From Paenibacillus sp. J5C2022 (GTDB lineage: Bacteria > Bacillota > Bacilli > Paenibacillales > Paenibacillaceae): a stretch of 64,000 nucleotides of DNA. The notes beneath the pieces were generated by a model that saw only the letters and a program-made list of their open reading frames with translations, did not search any database and was not told the DNA's origin. Positions 9,301-16,925 of this stretch are shown here, in pieces; position 1 is the first letter of the stretch, and every line of letters starts with the position of its first letter. The position numbers and the translations under genes were made by a program. The stretch covers positions 28,746 through 92,745 of the forward strand of contig NZ_JAOQJC010000031.1 in assembly GCF_025567625.1 (NCBI RefSeq), written 5' to 3'.

Positions 9301-10603
9301 ACCAAGAGGAGAGAGCAGCAGGCCTTCACTCCCTGCTACTACGATACCGAACACAACCAATGTAGACGTACTGATTAATGGGAAAGTGGAACATGCGGGA
9401 ACGGCCACAACAAGCACTCGGAACGGCCAGAGCGTCAGGACGATTGCCGTCGACCAGAAGAGACTGGAGGATAAACTCGCGGCGGAAGGGCAAGGAGCCG
9501 TTATCACGATTCCGGACCGTTCGAATTCGAATGTCGTAATTGGCGAACTCAACGGTCAGATGGTTAAAAGCATGGAAAGCAAGCAAGCAATTGTTGCAAT
9601 CAAGACCGATCAGGCGACATATACGATTCCGGCACAACAATTTCAAATCGGCGATATAGCTGGCAAACTGGGCAAGTCGGTCGACCTGCAAGACATCAAG
9701 GTGCAAATCGAAATTGCCGAGCCTGCAACGGATACATGGAAGGTTGTAGAGAGCGCGACATTGGGCGCGTTCACGATTATGGTCCCGCCTCTGGAATTTA
9801 CGATTCGAGCCATATACGGCAATACGAGCGTTGAGGTATCGAAGTTCAACGCCTACGTAGAAAGAACGATCGCCATTCCGGCCGGAGTTGACCCGAGCAA
9901 GATTACGACAGGCGTCGTTGTCGAGCCGGATGGAACGGTACGCCACGTACCAACTAAGATCGTTATCATCGACGGCAAGTATTACGCCCGGATCAACAGC
10001 TTGACCAACAGCACTTACTCTGTTGTCTGGCATCCGCTCGAATTCCTTGATGCCGTGAATCACTGGGCGAGCATTGCAGTTAACGACATGGGATCACGGA
10101 TGGTCATTGACGGTACGGGCGGCGGTCTGTTCAGTCCCGATCGCGATATTACCCGAGCCGAATTTGCAGCCATAGTTGTACGAGGATTGGGACTTAAGCG
10201 GGAAGACGGGTCAACGGTATTCTCTGACGTAAAAACATCGGATTGGTTCAGCGGCGCGATCAACACGGCATATGCGTATCAACTAATTGGAGGATTTGAG
10301 GACGGTACGTTCCGACCGAACGACAAAATAACTCGAGAACAAGCCATGACGATTCTCTCCAGAGCAATGACGATTACCGGACTGAAGGCGAAGCTGTCCG
10401 CTCAATCCGAAGCTGCGACACTTCTTCTGTATGAAGATGCGTCAAACGTATCCGGTTGGGCACTCAGCGGTGTTGCAGACAGCGTGCAAGCCGGTCTTGT
10501 AACCGGCCGAAGCGCAGCTGAGCTTGCGCCGAAAGCACCTATTACCCGGGCTGAGGTTGCAACCATCATTCAAAGACTTCTGCAAACATCAGATCTGATT
10601 TAA
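6320..10603 (+). CDS. Very large SLH-anchored surface protein with beta-propeller, Ig-like and fibronectin III domains
   Basis: A 1427-residue exported protein. A signal peptide (RKK then a hydrophobic core) probably ends near ASA at residue 42. Residues about 43-425 hold seven repeats of the form W..IDG..NGIN....PA....LY..W.E....IRVKKYDG, suggesting a seven-bladed propeller. Three 90-residue bacterial Ig-like (Big2) domains follow (about 437-705), then a domain with NTGTGHLTNLSVTISG, two fibronectin III domains (about 815-995), a linker with a beta-rich segment, and three SLH motifs (about 1245-1427) that bind secondary cell-wall polymer. GGAGAGG at 6302 precedes the GTG at 6320; the ATG at 6332 is an alternative start. 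The role is probably adhesion or glycan binding at the cell surface. Confidence 0.88.
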   Translation: MVPAMRASKKYESIRKKVCLLLAFILFIPLISIGGTASAASAGWSIIDGNGVNGINANPNYKAENPAMVEWNGEVYVAWQERGTQNSINQIRVKKYNETGWVSVDGNGPNGLNVDVSKVASRPAMAVYDGSLYIIWKEMETPSIGQIRIKKYDGLSWTSAEGNSSVGINVDASKTADFPALAVYRGDLYATWSEASQIRVKKYDGVEWTSVDGGGTNGLNIISAANAAFPVMAVMGDDLYLVWSEVSGANYQLRVKRYNGQSWELIDGGGSGLNMRSWCSALYPSATVIGNALYVGWHEPISGLYGTDDQIRVKKFEEGVWSSIDGGGEQGINVSPYFRAYYVEMAAIHNELYAIWTENTGTFVNGKYVFKIRVKKYDGTKWTNAEDGRNGLNVDGARPAFYPAVTVLDGALYVAWQEQNGTEEQVRVAQYSPPPPPAVNSVSVSPGTANIARGAGGQLTAEVDVVGGAATTVTWSSSDAANKVQVSGTGYVTVASDAELGDYTITATSTADSSKTGTATITVTYAPSVNGVTVTPDSASVMQGESRQLSATVDTVGGAATTVTWSSSDADNKVQVSGTGYVTVASDAELGDYTITATSTADSSKTGTATITVTYAPAVNGVTVTPDSASVMQGESRQLAATVDTVGGAATMVTWSSSDADHKVTVDETGNVTVAVDATPGVYTITATSTADSSKTGTSTITVTAAPTYTIASIANQTLTALTQGYASGTQDAQTIPVTNTGTGHLTNLSVTISGANANDFEITQPGSSLNSNESTSFTIQAQDSLQAGTYTVTVTVSADQMTAVTFTVSQSVNLPNAPANPQSLTAVGGNRQAVLNWNTVMGATYYNIYIATSPGQYIESEAATVTSATYNILNLINGTTYYFTVKAGNEGGLSAMSNEASATPATVPAAPTHMTAIAGDGQATVTFTAPADDGGSPITGYEVTAAPGSVVVSNSSSPIVVTGLSNGTSYTFTVKAINAVGISISSAESNAVVPRGESSRPSLPATTIPNTTNVDVLINGKVEHAGTATTSTRNGQSVRTIAVDQKRLEDKLAAEGQGAVITIPDRSNSNVVIGELNGQMVKSMESKQAIVAIKTDQATYTIPAQQFQIGDIAGKLGKSVDLQDIKVQIEIAEPATDTWKVVESATLGAFTIMVPPLEFTIRAIYGNTSVEVSKFNAYVERTIAIPAGVDPSKITTGVVVEPDGTVRHVPTKIVIIDGKYYARINSLTNSTYSVVWHPLEFLDAVNHWASIAVNDMGSRMVIDGTGGGLFSPDRDITRAEFAAIVVRGLGLKREDGSTVFSDVKTSDWFSGAINTAYAYQLIGGFEDGTFRPNDKITREQAMTILSRAMTITGLKAKLSAQSEAATLLLYEDASNVSGWALSGVADSVQAGLVTGRSAAELAPKAPITRAEVATIIQRLLQTSDLI
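7715..8170 (+). repeat. Near-identical internal duplication of a 270-bp Ig-like domain unit
   Basis: The stretch 7715-7900 recurs at 7985-8170 with only one base changed (GCTGCCAATAA against GCTGACAATAA). The flanking 84 bp is also almost identical between the second and third units. The third unit (from 8255) has diverged in its middle. This points to a recent in-frame duplication or gene conversion within the surface protein gene. Confidence 0.95.
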
Positions 10604-10632
10604 GCCGAAATATCGGCCAAGTGACAAGTTAT

Positions 10633-10676
10633 GATCCCTTCCTGACAAGAGCTTTCAATGTCGGGAAGGGATTTTA
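10633..10676 (+). terminator. Terminator of the SLH protein gene
   Basis: ATCCCTTCCTGACA (10633-10646) pairs with TGTCGGGAAGGGAT (10659-10672), followed by TTTATCATT. It lies 30 bp past the stop codon. Confidence 0.85.
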
Positions 10677-10708
10677 TCATTGAATCGCAAAGATAAATCG
10701 CAAAAGTA

Positions 10709-10759
10709 TTGACAAACAAACTACTACGTGATACTTTATAGCTGTAGTAAGTGATACTT
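10709..10759 (+). promoter_or_regulatory. Promoter and likely autoregulatory operator of the PadR operon
   Basis: TTGACA (10709-10714), a 17-bp spacer and TACTTT (10732-10737) make a near-consensus sigma-A promoter. The nonamer GTGATACTT occurs twice, at 10728-10736 over the -10 and at 10751-10759 just after the likely start of transcription. The copies are 23 bp apart, about two helical turns, and each is preceded by a TA(C/G)TA element. A dimeric repressor such as the PadR protein encoded next could bind there. Confidence 0.65.
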
Positions 10760-10792
10760 GATACCAGTCATACAGAATAGAGAAGGGTGATT

Positions 10793-11113
10793 GTGCTGGA
10801 AAACCTAACGGAAATGCTCAAAGGCGTGCTTGAGGGCTGTGTGCTAGAAATTATAAGCAGAAAGGAAACTTACGGCTACGAAATTACACGGCAGCTGAAC
10901 GCTCTCGGTTTCACAGATGTTGTAGATGGAACGGTGTACACAATTCTGATTCGGCTTGAAAAAAACAAGCTGGTGGAGACGACCAAGAAGCCTTCCGACA
11001 TGGGGCCGCCGCGAAAATTTTTTACACTCAACGACGCGGGACGCGAGGAGCTGCAGAGGTTCTGGGAGAAATGGGAGTTCATATCGACAAAAATGAACGA
11101 GTTAAAGGAGTGA
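10793..11113 (+). CDS. PadR-family transcriptional repressor
   Basis: A protein of about 106 residues with the PadR winged-helix pattern: LEGCVLEIISRKETYGYEI, then TVYTILIRLEKNKLVE and GPPRKFFTLNDAGREEL. PadR proteins repress genes for stress response or drug export until a small molecule binds. AGAAGGG at 10781-10787 fits the GTG at 10793; a GTG at 10787 would overlap the ribosome site. The gene leads an operon with two DUF1048 proteins and an ABC exporter. That context suggests it senses a toxic compound and controls its export, including its own transcription through the repeats upstream. Confidence 0.88.
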   Translation: MLENLTEMLKGVLEGCVLEIISRKETYGYEITRQLNALGFTDVVDGTVYTILIRLEKNKLVETTKKPSDMGPPRKFFTLNDAGREELQRFWEKWEFISTKMNELKE

Positions 11114-11118
11114 AACAA

Positions 11119-11466
11119 ATGAATTTTTGGGAAAAGATCACAGGCAGCGACATGACGAAAGAAGTGAAAGCTTTTGAATCGCGCGCCCAAAGGCTGCCGG
11201 CCGATTATCAAGCGGCATGGAAGGAAATAAGCACCAATGTTTGGCAGTACTCCGATTTCACCGGTCGCAACCTTATGCCGATTTTGGACGGGGTGCTTGG
11301 CCTGCTGGAACAATCGGCGGCGGACGGTCAGATGGTCCATGAGGTGTTGGGTGACGATATTAAAGGCTTCTGTTCGGCACTGGTCGGAGCAGAAGGGGCG
11401 AAGTCGGTTCGCGACAAATGGCGTGAGCAATTGAACCATAATATCGCAAAAAAATTAGGCAAATAG
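11119..11466 (+). CDS. DUF1048-family protein, first copy
   Basis: A 115-residue soluble helical protein that starts 5 bp after the PadR stop codon, with AAAGGAG at 11104-11110. Its core (VKAFESRAQRLPADYQAAWKEI, split here by residue 20) and its length match DUF1048 proteins, which are commonly encoded between PadR regulators and ABC exporters in Firmicutes. It aligns with the next gene product (LPxDYQxxxKEI, then a conserved helix-turn before GDDIKGFC). Its function is unknown; the conserved position suggests it modulates the regulator or the exporter. Confidence 0.75.
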   Translation: MNFWEKITGSDMTKEVKAFESRAQRLPADYQAAWKEISTNVWQYSDFTGRNLMPILDGVLGLLEQSAADGQMVHEVLGDDIKGFCSALVGAEGAKSVRDKWREQLNHNIAKKLGK

Positions 11467-11475
11467 GAGGGCACT

Positions 11476-11826
11476 ATGAGCATACGTGATATCATCGAAG
11501 GCAAAAAAAAGTGGCGTGCACTAGTGGCGCGCGTCAAAGCGCTGCCGCAGGATTATCAGATGGTTTACAAGGAGATTCAAAAATATTACTTTAAGGTCGG
11601 CCCAGTTGAAATAGCTGAGGATATGGGGTTGCTTGAAGGAATTGTCGAGCTTTTTGAAGAGGGCGCGGTTATGGGGAAAGGTGTGCTCGAAGTGACGGGA
11701 AGCGACGTAGCGGCTTTCTGCGACGAATTAATCAAAAATTCAAAAACTTACGCGGACTTGTATCAAGAATCTGTTGACCGAAAAGTTCACGAGGCCATAC
11801 ACAAGGCTGCGAATAAAACAAAGTAA
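11476..11826 (+). CDS. DUF1048-family protein, second copy
   Basis: A 116-residue paralogue of the preceding protein, 9 bp downstream and with GGAGG at its ribosome site. Shared landmarks are LPQDYQMVYKEIQKYYF and GSDVAAFCDELI. The segment DMGLLEGIVELFEEGAVMG matches the GVLGLLEQSAADG region of the first copy. Both are acidic, soluble and mainly helical, so a heterodimer is conceivable. No catalytic motif is seen. Confidence 0.75.
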   Translation: MSIRDIIEGKKKWRALVARVKALPQDYQMVYKEIQKYYFKVGPVEIAEDMGLLEGIVELFEEGAVMGKGVLEVTGSDVAAFCDELIKNSKTYADLYQESVDRKVHEAIHKAANKTK

Positions 11827-11839
11827 AAGGGGGATCAAG

Positions 11840-12598
11840 ATGGAAAAAGCAATTGAAGTGAAAGGTCTGCGCAAGTCGTATAAAAACACAGAAGTTCTAA
11901 AGGGTGTTGATTTCAATGTAAAGCGAGGCGAAATATTCGCTCTGCTTGGCTCCAACGGTGCGGGCAAGACGACGACGGTCAGAATCCTCACTACGCTTCT
12001 CAAACAGGACGGAGGCACCGCTACCGTAAATGGTTTTGACGTTGCGTCAAAGCCCGACCATGTGCGGCAGTCGATCAGCCTGACAGGGCAGTTCGCCGCC
12101 GTGGACGAGATCATGAATGGTCGAGAAAATTTGATCATGATTGCAAAGCTGCGGCATCTTGATCATCCGCGTCAGGTCGCGGATGATTTACTGAGGCGCT
12201 TCGGCTTGACGGATGCCTCCGAGCGCAGGGTGTCCACTTATTCGGGCGGTATGCGCCGCAGGCTTGACATTGCCTTGAGCCTCGTGGGCCATCCGCAGAT
12301 CATCTTCCTCGATGAGCCGACCACAGGGCTCGACCCCGAGGCACGCATTGAGACCTGGAAGATTGTGAAGGAGCTTGCCGACGGCGGCACGACGGTGTTA
12401 CTTACTACGCAGTATTTGGAGGAAGCTGAGCAGCTTGCTGACCGGATTGCCATTCTGCACGAGGGCAGGATTATCGCCAGCGGCACGCTCTCGGAGCTGA
12501 AGCAGCTGTTCCCGAAGGCGAAGGTAGAATATGTTGAGAAACAGCCGACATTGGAGGAGATATTCCTCGCAATCGTCGGTAAAAAGGAGGCCATTTAA
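11840..12598 (+). CDS. DrrA-type ABC transporter ATP-binding protein
   Basis: This 252-residue ATPase has Walker A LGSNGAGKTTT, signature YSGGMRRRLD, Walker B IIFLDEPTTGLDP and a switch histidine region (LLTTQYLEEAE). It belongs to the DrrA/CcmA-like group that powers export of antibiotics and lipids. AAAAGGGGG at 11826-11833 fixes the ATG at 11840; in-frame codons upstream overlap the previous gene. The stop codon is directly followed by the permease ATG. It should form the nucleotide-binding half of the exporter with the next product. Confidence 0.93.
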   Translation: MEKAIEVKGLRKSYKNTEVLKGVDFNVKRGEIFALLGSNGAGKTTTVRILTTLLKQDGGTATVNGFDVASKPDHVRQSISLTGQFAAVDEIMNGRENLIMIAKLRHLDHPRQVADDLLRRFGLTDASERRVSTYSGGMRRRLDIALSLVGHPQIIFLDEPTTGLDPEARIETWKIVKELADGGTTVLLTTQYLEEAEQLADRIAILHEGRIIASGTLSELKQLFPKAKVEYVEKQPTLEEIFLAIVGKKEAI

Positions 12599-13369
12599 AT
12601 GGAGGCGACAAAGAAACATTTTTTCAGCGACATGAGCGTTATGCTTGGACGTTCTATGCGCCATATTTTCCGCAGTATGGACACGATCTTCACGGTTTGC
12701 ATCACTCCAATTGCTATGATGCTGTTGTTCGTCTACGTATTTGGCGGCGCAATTCAAACCGGTACGGAAAACTATGTGAACTACCTGTTGCCTGGCATAC
12801 TGCTTATAGGGATTGCCAGCGGGGTGGCTTACGTTGCTTACCGCCTGTTTTTGGATAAGCAACGGGGCATTATTGAACGGTTTCACTCCATGCCGATTGC
12901 GCGTTCCACTGTGCTGTGGGGGCACGTTCTGACCTCGGTAGTATCCAACGTCATTTCTGTTGCCGTCATCATTCTCGTAGCGCTTATGATGGGCTTTCGC
13001 TCGTCGGCAGGGATACTGTCATGGCTTGCTGTAGCAGGTATACTCGTGTTGTTTACGCTGGCTTTGACTTGGGTAGCGGCCATTGCCGGACTGTCGGCAA
13101 AAACGGTGGAGGGAGCAAGCGCCTTTTCCTATCCGTTGATTTTCCTGCCATTTATCAGCTCGGCGTTCGTGCCGACCGACTCTATGCCGAAAGTTGTTCG
13201 CGCCTTTGCCGAAAACCAGCCGGTGACCTCGATTGTAGAAACTATCCGCGCATTATTGTCAAATCAACCGGTAGGCAATGATATCTGGATTGCTTTAGCA
13301 TGGTGCTTAGGGGTGATAATGGTTGCCTATCTATTTGCGGTGCGCGCATACAAACGGACTGCAGCTTAA
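12599..13369 (+). CDS. DrrB-type ABC-2 permease
   Basis: A 256-residue membrane protein with about six hydrophobic segments and the ABC-2 pattern (RSMRHIFRSMDTIFTV at the start, GIASGVAYVAYRLFLDK, and the late LPFISSAFVP motif). It begins on the base after the ATPase stop codon, so translation is coupled. Together they form a DrrAB-like exporter, probably for a hydrophobic toxic compound sensed by the PadR protein. Confidence 0.92.
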   Translation: MEATKKHFFSDMSVMLGRSMRHIFRSMDTIFTVCITPIAMMLLFVYVFGGAIQTGTENYVNYLLPGILLIGIASGVAYVAYRLFLDKQRGIIERFHSMPIARSTVLWGHVLTSVVSNVISVAVIILVALMMGFRSSAGILSWLAVAGILVLFTLALTWVAAIAGLSAKTVEGASAFSYPLIFLPFISSAFVPTDSMPKVVRAFAENQPVTSIVETIRALLSNQPVGNDIWIALAWCLGVIMVAYLFAVRAYKRTAA

Positions 13370-13654
13370 AAGGCCCCTTCATTTGCGAGACGATTTGAAA
13401 TGCAATCGGCTTTCACCTTCACTTTGAACGTATCTTTCACGTCCCCTCGAAGCGGTTGTTCAAATTCAACGCAGCATAATGTATTCCCCCTTTCGATGAT
13501 AGATTAACATAATTACGGGGTTCTGATTTGATAATTATTGCGCTAATAAATGTTTGCAGGAAGCCAGGCAGGGCTTACTTTCTTTATACCGCTCGTTAAG
13601 AGTACAATGAAATCAAGCAATAGATGAAATTGATGCAAGAGGGGGTAGAAGTGA
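13370..13654. other. Gene-free stretch after the exporter operon
   Basis: I see no convincing gene or terminator here. The segment from 13600 has TACAAT (13601-13606), a plausible -10 box for the next gene, but no good -35 box. Confidence 0.4.
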
Positions 13655-14362
13655 TTGGATCTGAATACAGTTATGCAAGAGCTTGAAGCGCTCGGCAAGG
13701 AACGAACCAAGAAAATGTACATGTCCAATGGCGCGCACGAACCGTTGTTTGGAGTGGCTACAGGCGCCATGAAGCCAATGTCCAGGCTCATAAAGAGGAA
13801 TCAGCCTTTAGCCGATCAGCTTTACGACACAGGGAACTATGACGCCATGTACTTTGCGGGGGTTATCGCAGATCCTGGGGTCATGACTGAAGCGGACTTC
13901 GAGCGCTGGATGGACGGGGCATATTTCTATATGCTGTCCGATTATGTTGTTGCTGTCACATTGGCTGAGACGGATATTGCCCAGGAAGTTGCCGATAAGT
14001 GGATAGCCAGCGGAGAAGAACTGAGAATGTCGGCGGGCTGGAGCTGTTATTGCTGGTTGCTGGGCAGTCGCCCGGACAGTGAGTTTTCCGAAAGTAAAAT
14101 GGCAGATATGCTTAAAGTGGTGGGAAATACGATTCACGACTCTCCCGAACGAACGAAATACGCGATGAACAACTTTATATACACGGTGGCAACATCCTAC
14201 ACGCCTCTTCACGAACGTGCGGTCGAGACGGCACAGGAAGTCGGTCCGGTAGAAGTCCAGAAAGATAAGAAAAAAAGCAAGCTCCTGAACGCAACCGAAA
14301 ATATTCAAAAGGCATTGGATCGAGGGCAGCTCGGTTTCAAGCGCAACTATGTAAGATGCTAG
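13655..14362 (+). CDS. DNA alkylation repair (AlkD-like) protein
   Basis: A 235-residue soluble helical protein resembling the HEAT-repeat DNA alkylation repair family (AlkC/AlkD) found in Paenibacillus. It has the N-terminal KKMYMSNGAHEPLFGV segment, a central LSDYVVAVTLAE segment and a run of helices ending in NFIYTVATSY. AlkD-type glycosylases remove N3- and N7-alkylated purines. I cannot confirm the catalytic aspartate by eye. It starts at a TTG (13655) behind GAGGGGG at 13639-13645; no in-frame ATG is better placed. Confidence 0.65.
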   Translation: MDLNTVMQELEALGKERTKKMYMSNGAHEPLFGVATGAMKPMSRLIKRNQPLADQLYDTGNYDAMYFAGVIADPGVMTEADFERWMDGAYFYMLSDYVVAVTLAETDIAQEVADKWIASGEELRMSAGWSCYCWLLGSRPDSEFSESKMADMLKVVGNTIHDSPERTKYAMNNFIYTVATSYTPLHERAVETAQEVGPVEVQKDKKKSKLLNATENIQKALDRGQLGFKRNYVRC

Positions 14363-14383
14363 GCGCAATGCGACATATGCGGA

Positions 14384-14416
14384 GAACTTGACAGCAATGT
14401 CAAGTTCGTTTACTTT
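14384..14416 (+). promoter_or_regulatory. Promoter with overlapping palindromic operator for the TetR regulator
   Basis: GAACTTGACA and TGTCAAGTTC (14384-14407) form a perfect inverted repeat with a 4-bp centre (GCAA). TTGACA inside the left arm (14388-14393), a 17-bp spacer and TACTTT (14411-14416) give a near-consensus promoter. A dimer bound to the palindrome would cover the -35 box and spacer. The TetR ATG is 22 bp downstream, so autorepression is likely. Confidence 0.75.
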
Positions 14417-14438
14417 AAAAATGAATGGAGGTTCATTT

Positions 14439-15023
14439 ATGGCTCAAGTGTTGAAGGAAGAGTTGCGTCTGGCTATTCTAAGGGCTGCGCAGAATGAGTT
14501 TTTAGAATATGGCTATCTTCTGTCGTCTGTCAAGCGGATCGCTGCCAAAGTAGGGATATCCGCGGGCAACTTGTACAGATATTACGATGGGAAAGAAGCC
14601 TTATTCGATTCCGTGGTGAATCCGGTCTATGCCGAGTTGGAAGGTGTGATTGGCGCTAACGGTGAGGACTCGCTGACGGAAGGAGATGTTTTCGATCTCG
14701 TTGTGAATACGTTAATGTCTCTCATCGAAGGATTTCGTGAACCGCTGTTAATTTTAATCGACGGCAGCAAAGGCACACGGCATGAAGACGGCGTTCTGAA
14801 ATTGCATAAGATGATGGCGGACCATGTCACTGAACATTTGATCGCGTACAACAGCAGACAATCTGGAGAAGTATACACTGAGCAAGTATCGTGGCCCATA
14901 GGAGTTGCCTTTATGCAAGGTTATTTTGAAATCATCAGACGTTGCCCTGACCCGAAGGATTGCAGAAGTGTGCTTAGTCAGTATGTCTCTTTTTGGTATC
15001 AAGGACTACGGTCGTTTGTCTAG
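14439..15023 (+). CDS. TetR-family transcriptional regulator
   Basis: A 194-residue regulator with an N-terminal helix-turn-helix: RAAQNEFLEYGYLLSSVKRI, then KVGISAGNLYRYYDGKEALF, the classic TetR pattern. The C-terminal two thirds form the ligand-binding helical domain. GGAGG at 14427-14431 fixes the ATG at 14439. An alpha/beta hydrolase gene follows 57 bp downstream on the same strand and is a probable co-transcribed target. The perfect palindrome over the promoter upstream is the likely operator. Confidence 0.88.
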   Translation: MAQVLKEELRLAILRAAQNEFLEYGYLLSSVKRIAAKVGISAGNLYRYYDGKEALFDSVVNPVYAELEGVIGANGEDSLTEGDVFDLVVNTLMSLIEGFREPLLILIDGSKGTRHEDGVLKLHKMMADHVTEHLIAYNSRQSGEVYTEQVSWPIGVAFMQGYFEIIRRCPDPKDCRSVLSQYVSFWYQGLRSFV

Positions 15024-15080
15024 GAAGGCATTCGGCCTGCCTTAATAATGAAACGAAATTCATTTTTGGGAGGGGAGCTT

Positions 15081-15938
15081 ATGATTCGAAAAACTGATCG
15101 GTTTCTTACCCGAAAAGGCTCCGTAGTGGAATATTCCATAGCCGGACAGGGAGAACCTATTCTGATCATGCATGGCGGACATTCAAACTGTAAGGAGGAA
15201 TTCGGCTATCGTGAGCTCGCCGGGCAGGGATATTGTATCATTACGCCATCCAGGCCGGGGTATGGGAGTACCTCTAAAGAGCTTGGCGAAAATGCACTGA
15301 CGGCGTGTGAAGCGTACCTGGAGCTGTTGGATTTTTTGAAGGTTCCCCGTGTTCATGTCATCGCGATTTCCGCAGGCGGTCCCAGCGGCATTCATTTTGC
15401 ATCAAGGTATCCGAAGCGAGTGAGGAGTCTAACGCTCCAGTCGGCGGTTACGCATCGGTGGTTGACTGTCGATGATACATTTTACAAGTCGGCTCAAGTC
15501 ATGTTCCGGCCTTCGATAGAAAAAGGTGTTTGGCTGCTTATTCGAAGCATGAACAAGATTTTCTCGGATGTGCTGTTCAAGAGCATGATACCCGCTTTCA
15601 GCAACCTTGGAAAGGATGAGCTGCTGCTTCAATTCAACGATGACGACAAACGGCAGTTCGGGAACATGCTGAACCGTCAGCGTTCGGGTCATGGGTTTAT
15701 GATCGATCTGGTACAGACAAGCCAAAATCTCGAAAGCGAATTATCATTGATTCAATGTCCCGCTTTAATCATGCATAGCAAGAATGATGGTCTTGTTGCG
15801 GTCAAACATGCCTATTACGCCCAACAATATATTCCGAACTCGGAACTCATCATTCTTGACACATGGGGTCATTTAATATGGATGGGCAAGGATGCGGCAG
15901 ATATGCATGCCAAGCTTTTCGAATTTCTGAAAGGTTAG
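15081..15938 (+). CDS. Alpha/beta-fold hydrolase
   Basis: A 285-residue enzyme of the alpha/beta hydrolase superfamily. An oxyanion-hole segment (ILIMHGGHSN), the nucleophile elbow AISAGGPSG (serine about residue 106), an acid in HSKNDGLV and the catalytic histidine in DTWGHLIW are visible in order. A cap domain lies between the elbow and the acid. GGGAGGGGAG just before 15081 sets the start. It follows the TetR gene and may break down or modify the compound that TetR senses. The substrate cannot be told from sequence. Confidence 0.85.
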   Translation: MIRKTDRFLTRKGSVVEYSIAGQGEPILIMHGGHSNCKEEFGYRELAGQGYCIITPSRPGYGSTSKELGENALTACEAYLELLDFLKVPRVHVIAISAGGPSGIHFASRYPKRVRSLTLQSAVTHRWLTVDDTFYKSAQVMFRPSIEKGVWLLIRSMNKIFSDVLFKSMIPAFSNLGKDELLLQFNDDDKRQFGNMLNRQRSGHGFMIDLVQTSQNLESELSLIQCPALIMHSKNDGLVAVKHAYYAQQYIPNSELIILDTWGHLIWMGKDAADMHAKLFEFLKG

Positions 15939-16077
15939 TTCATGGCTGACAGCGGCAAGATGATTGGGCAGCCAGAGTATGTCGAATCGGTGACTTCCCT
16001 TTTTAAATTGAAAATGGTACAATAAACAAGAACGTACATTCGTGAACGGCAACAAGAAATAGTAGGGAGGCTGCCGT

Positions 16078-16689
16078 ATGAAAAAGCGAGACAATCTATC
16101 TACACATCAATCTGACGATAAATTTATGGTGCGAGAACAACCATTTACGTATGATGAGTATGCTCAAATGCCTGATGATGGTAATCGTTATGAAATTGCA
16201 AGTGGTGTACTGGAACTTATGTCGCCGGCTCCAACGCCGAAGCATCAGGTTATTAGTAATCAAATGCAGACGATATTGACGAATAGTTGCCAGATGGAGT
16301 ATATCGTATTTGCATCACCGATTGACTTGATATTGTCAGCGACAGAAGTTCGCCAACCGGATCTGCTCATGGTTCATCGCAATAGAATGGAAATCATTAC
16401 TCGGCGCGGAATTGAAGGAATCCCGGATCTCGTAGGAGAAATATTGTCACCTCATTCTGCCAAGCGGGACAAGGTGCAGAAGCTCGCTGCATATGCTGCC
16501 TATCGCATACCGGAATACTGGATTGTTGACTCGGCTAACGAGTTGCTAGAGCAGTATTTGCTGGCAAATGACAAATACGAGTTGCACAATTTGTACAGCT
16601 GCGAGGAACAAGTTCAATCCGATCGTCTGCCGTGCGTCTCCTTCACGATGGGACAAATTGTGGCTGCGGCGGAAGGTTTGCCAGGATAA
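16078..16689 (+). CDS. Uma2-family (DUF820) PD-(D/E)XK endonuclease-like protein
   Basis: A 203-residue Uma2-family protein. It has the start motif FTYDEYAQMPDDGNRYEI, then RQPDLLMVHRNR, GIPDLVGEILSPHSAKRDK and RIPEYWIVD, which carry the acidic and lysine residues of a PD-(D/E)XK core (D at PDLL, E at GEILSP, K in the RDK helix). These proteins are widespread in cyanobacteria, deinococci and Paenibacillaceae and their role is unsettled. GGGAGG at 16065-16070 supports the ATG. A paralogue lies at 36907-37509 with about the same layout. Confidence 0.85.
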   Translation: MKKRDNLSTHQSDDKFMVREQPFTYDEYAQMPDDGNRYEIASGVLELMSPAPTPKHQVISNQMQTILTNSCQMEYIVFASPIDLILSATEVRQPDLLMVHRNRMEIITRRGIEGIPDLVGEILSPHSAKRDKVQKLAAYAAYRIPEYWIVDSANELLEQYLLANDKYELHNLYSCEEQVQSDRLPCVSFTMGQIVAAAEGLPG

Positions 16690-16796
16690 ACGTGGCATGA
16701 GTGGTTGACGAACCAGATGCAACGAGTCCATTCATGCTATGGTATAATGGCTGTCAAAAGAGTCACCTAAGAATAATCTGTCGACCGAAGGAAAAG

Positions 16797-16865
16797 ATGA
16801 GTGATTTGCTCGATGATAAAATATTACTCGAATGTTGGAGCAACGGAGCAAGTAGTGTACAGTAA
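16797..16865 (+). CDS. Possible 22-residue small protein or part of a small RNA
   Basis: ATG at 16797 follows GAAGGAAAAG and encodes 22 residues beginning MSDLLDDKILL and ending SSVQ. Upstream lies TATAAT (16743-16748), and downstream a strong hairpin terminator at 16880-16904. A promoter-like box, ribosome site, short frame and terminator in 170 bp suggest an independent small transcript. No family is recognised, and a non-coding RNA is equally likely. Confidence 0.3.
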   Translation: MSDLLDDKILLECWSNGASSVQ

Positions 16866-16879
16866 GCGTAACTCTGCCA

Positions 16880-16908
16880 GGAGCAGCCATTCAGAGGCTG
16901 CTCCTATT
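16880..16908. terminator. Bidirectional terminator
   Basis: GGAGCAGCC (16880-16888) pairs perfectly with GGCTGCTCC (16896-16904) around ATTCAGA; TATTTG follows. It ends the small transcript on the plus strand and lies 20 bp past the stop codon of the minus-strand WYL regulator. Confidence 0.75.
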
Positions 16909-16925
16909 TGACGGTCAGATCAGGC

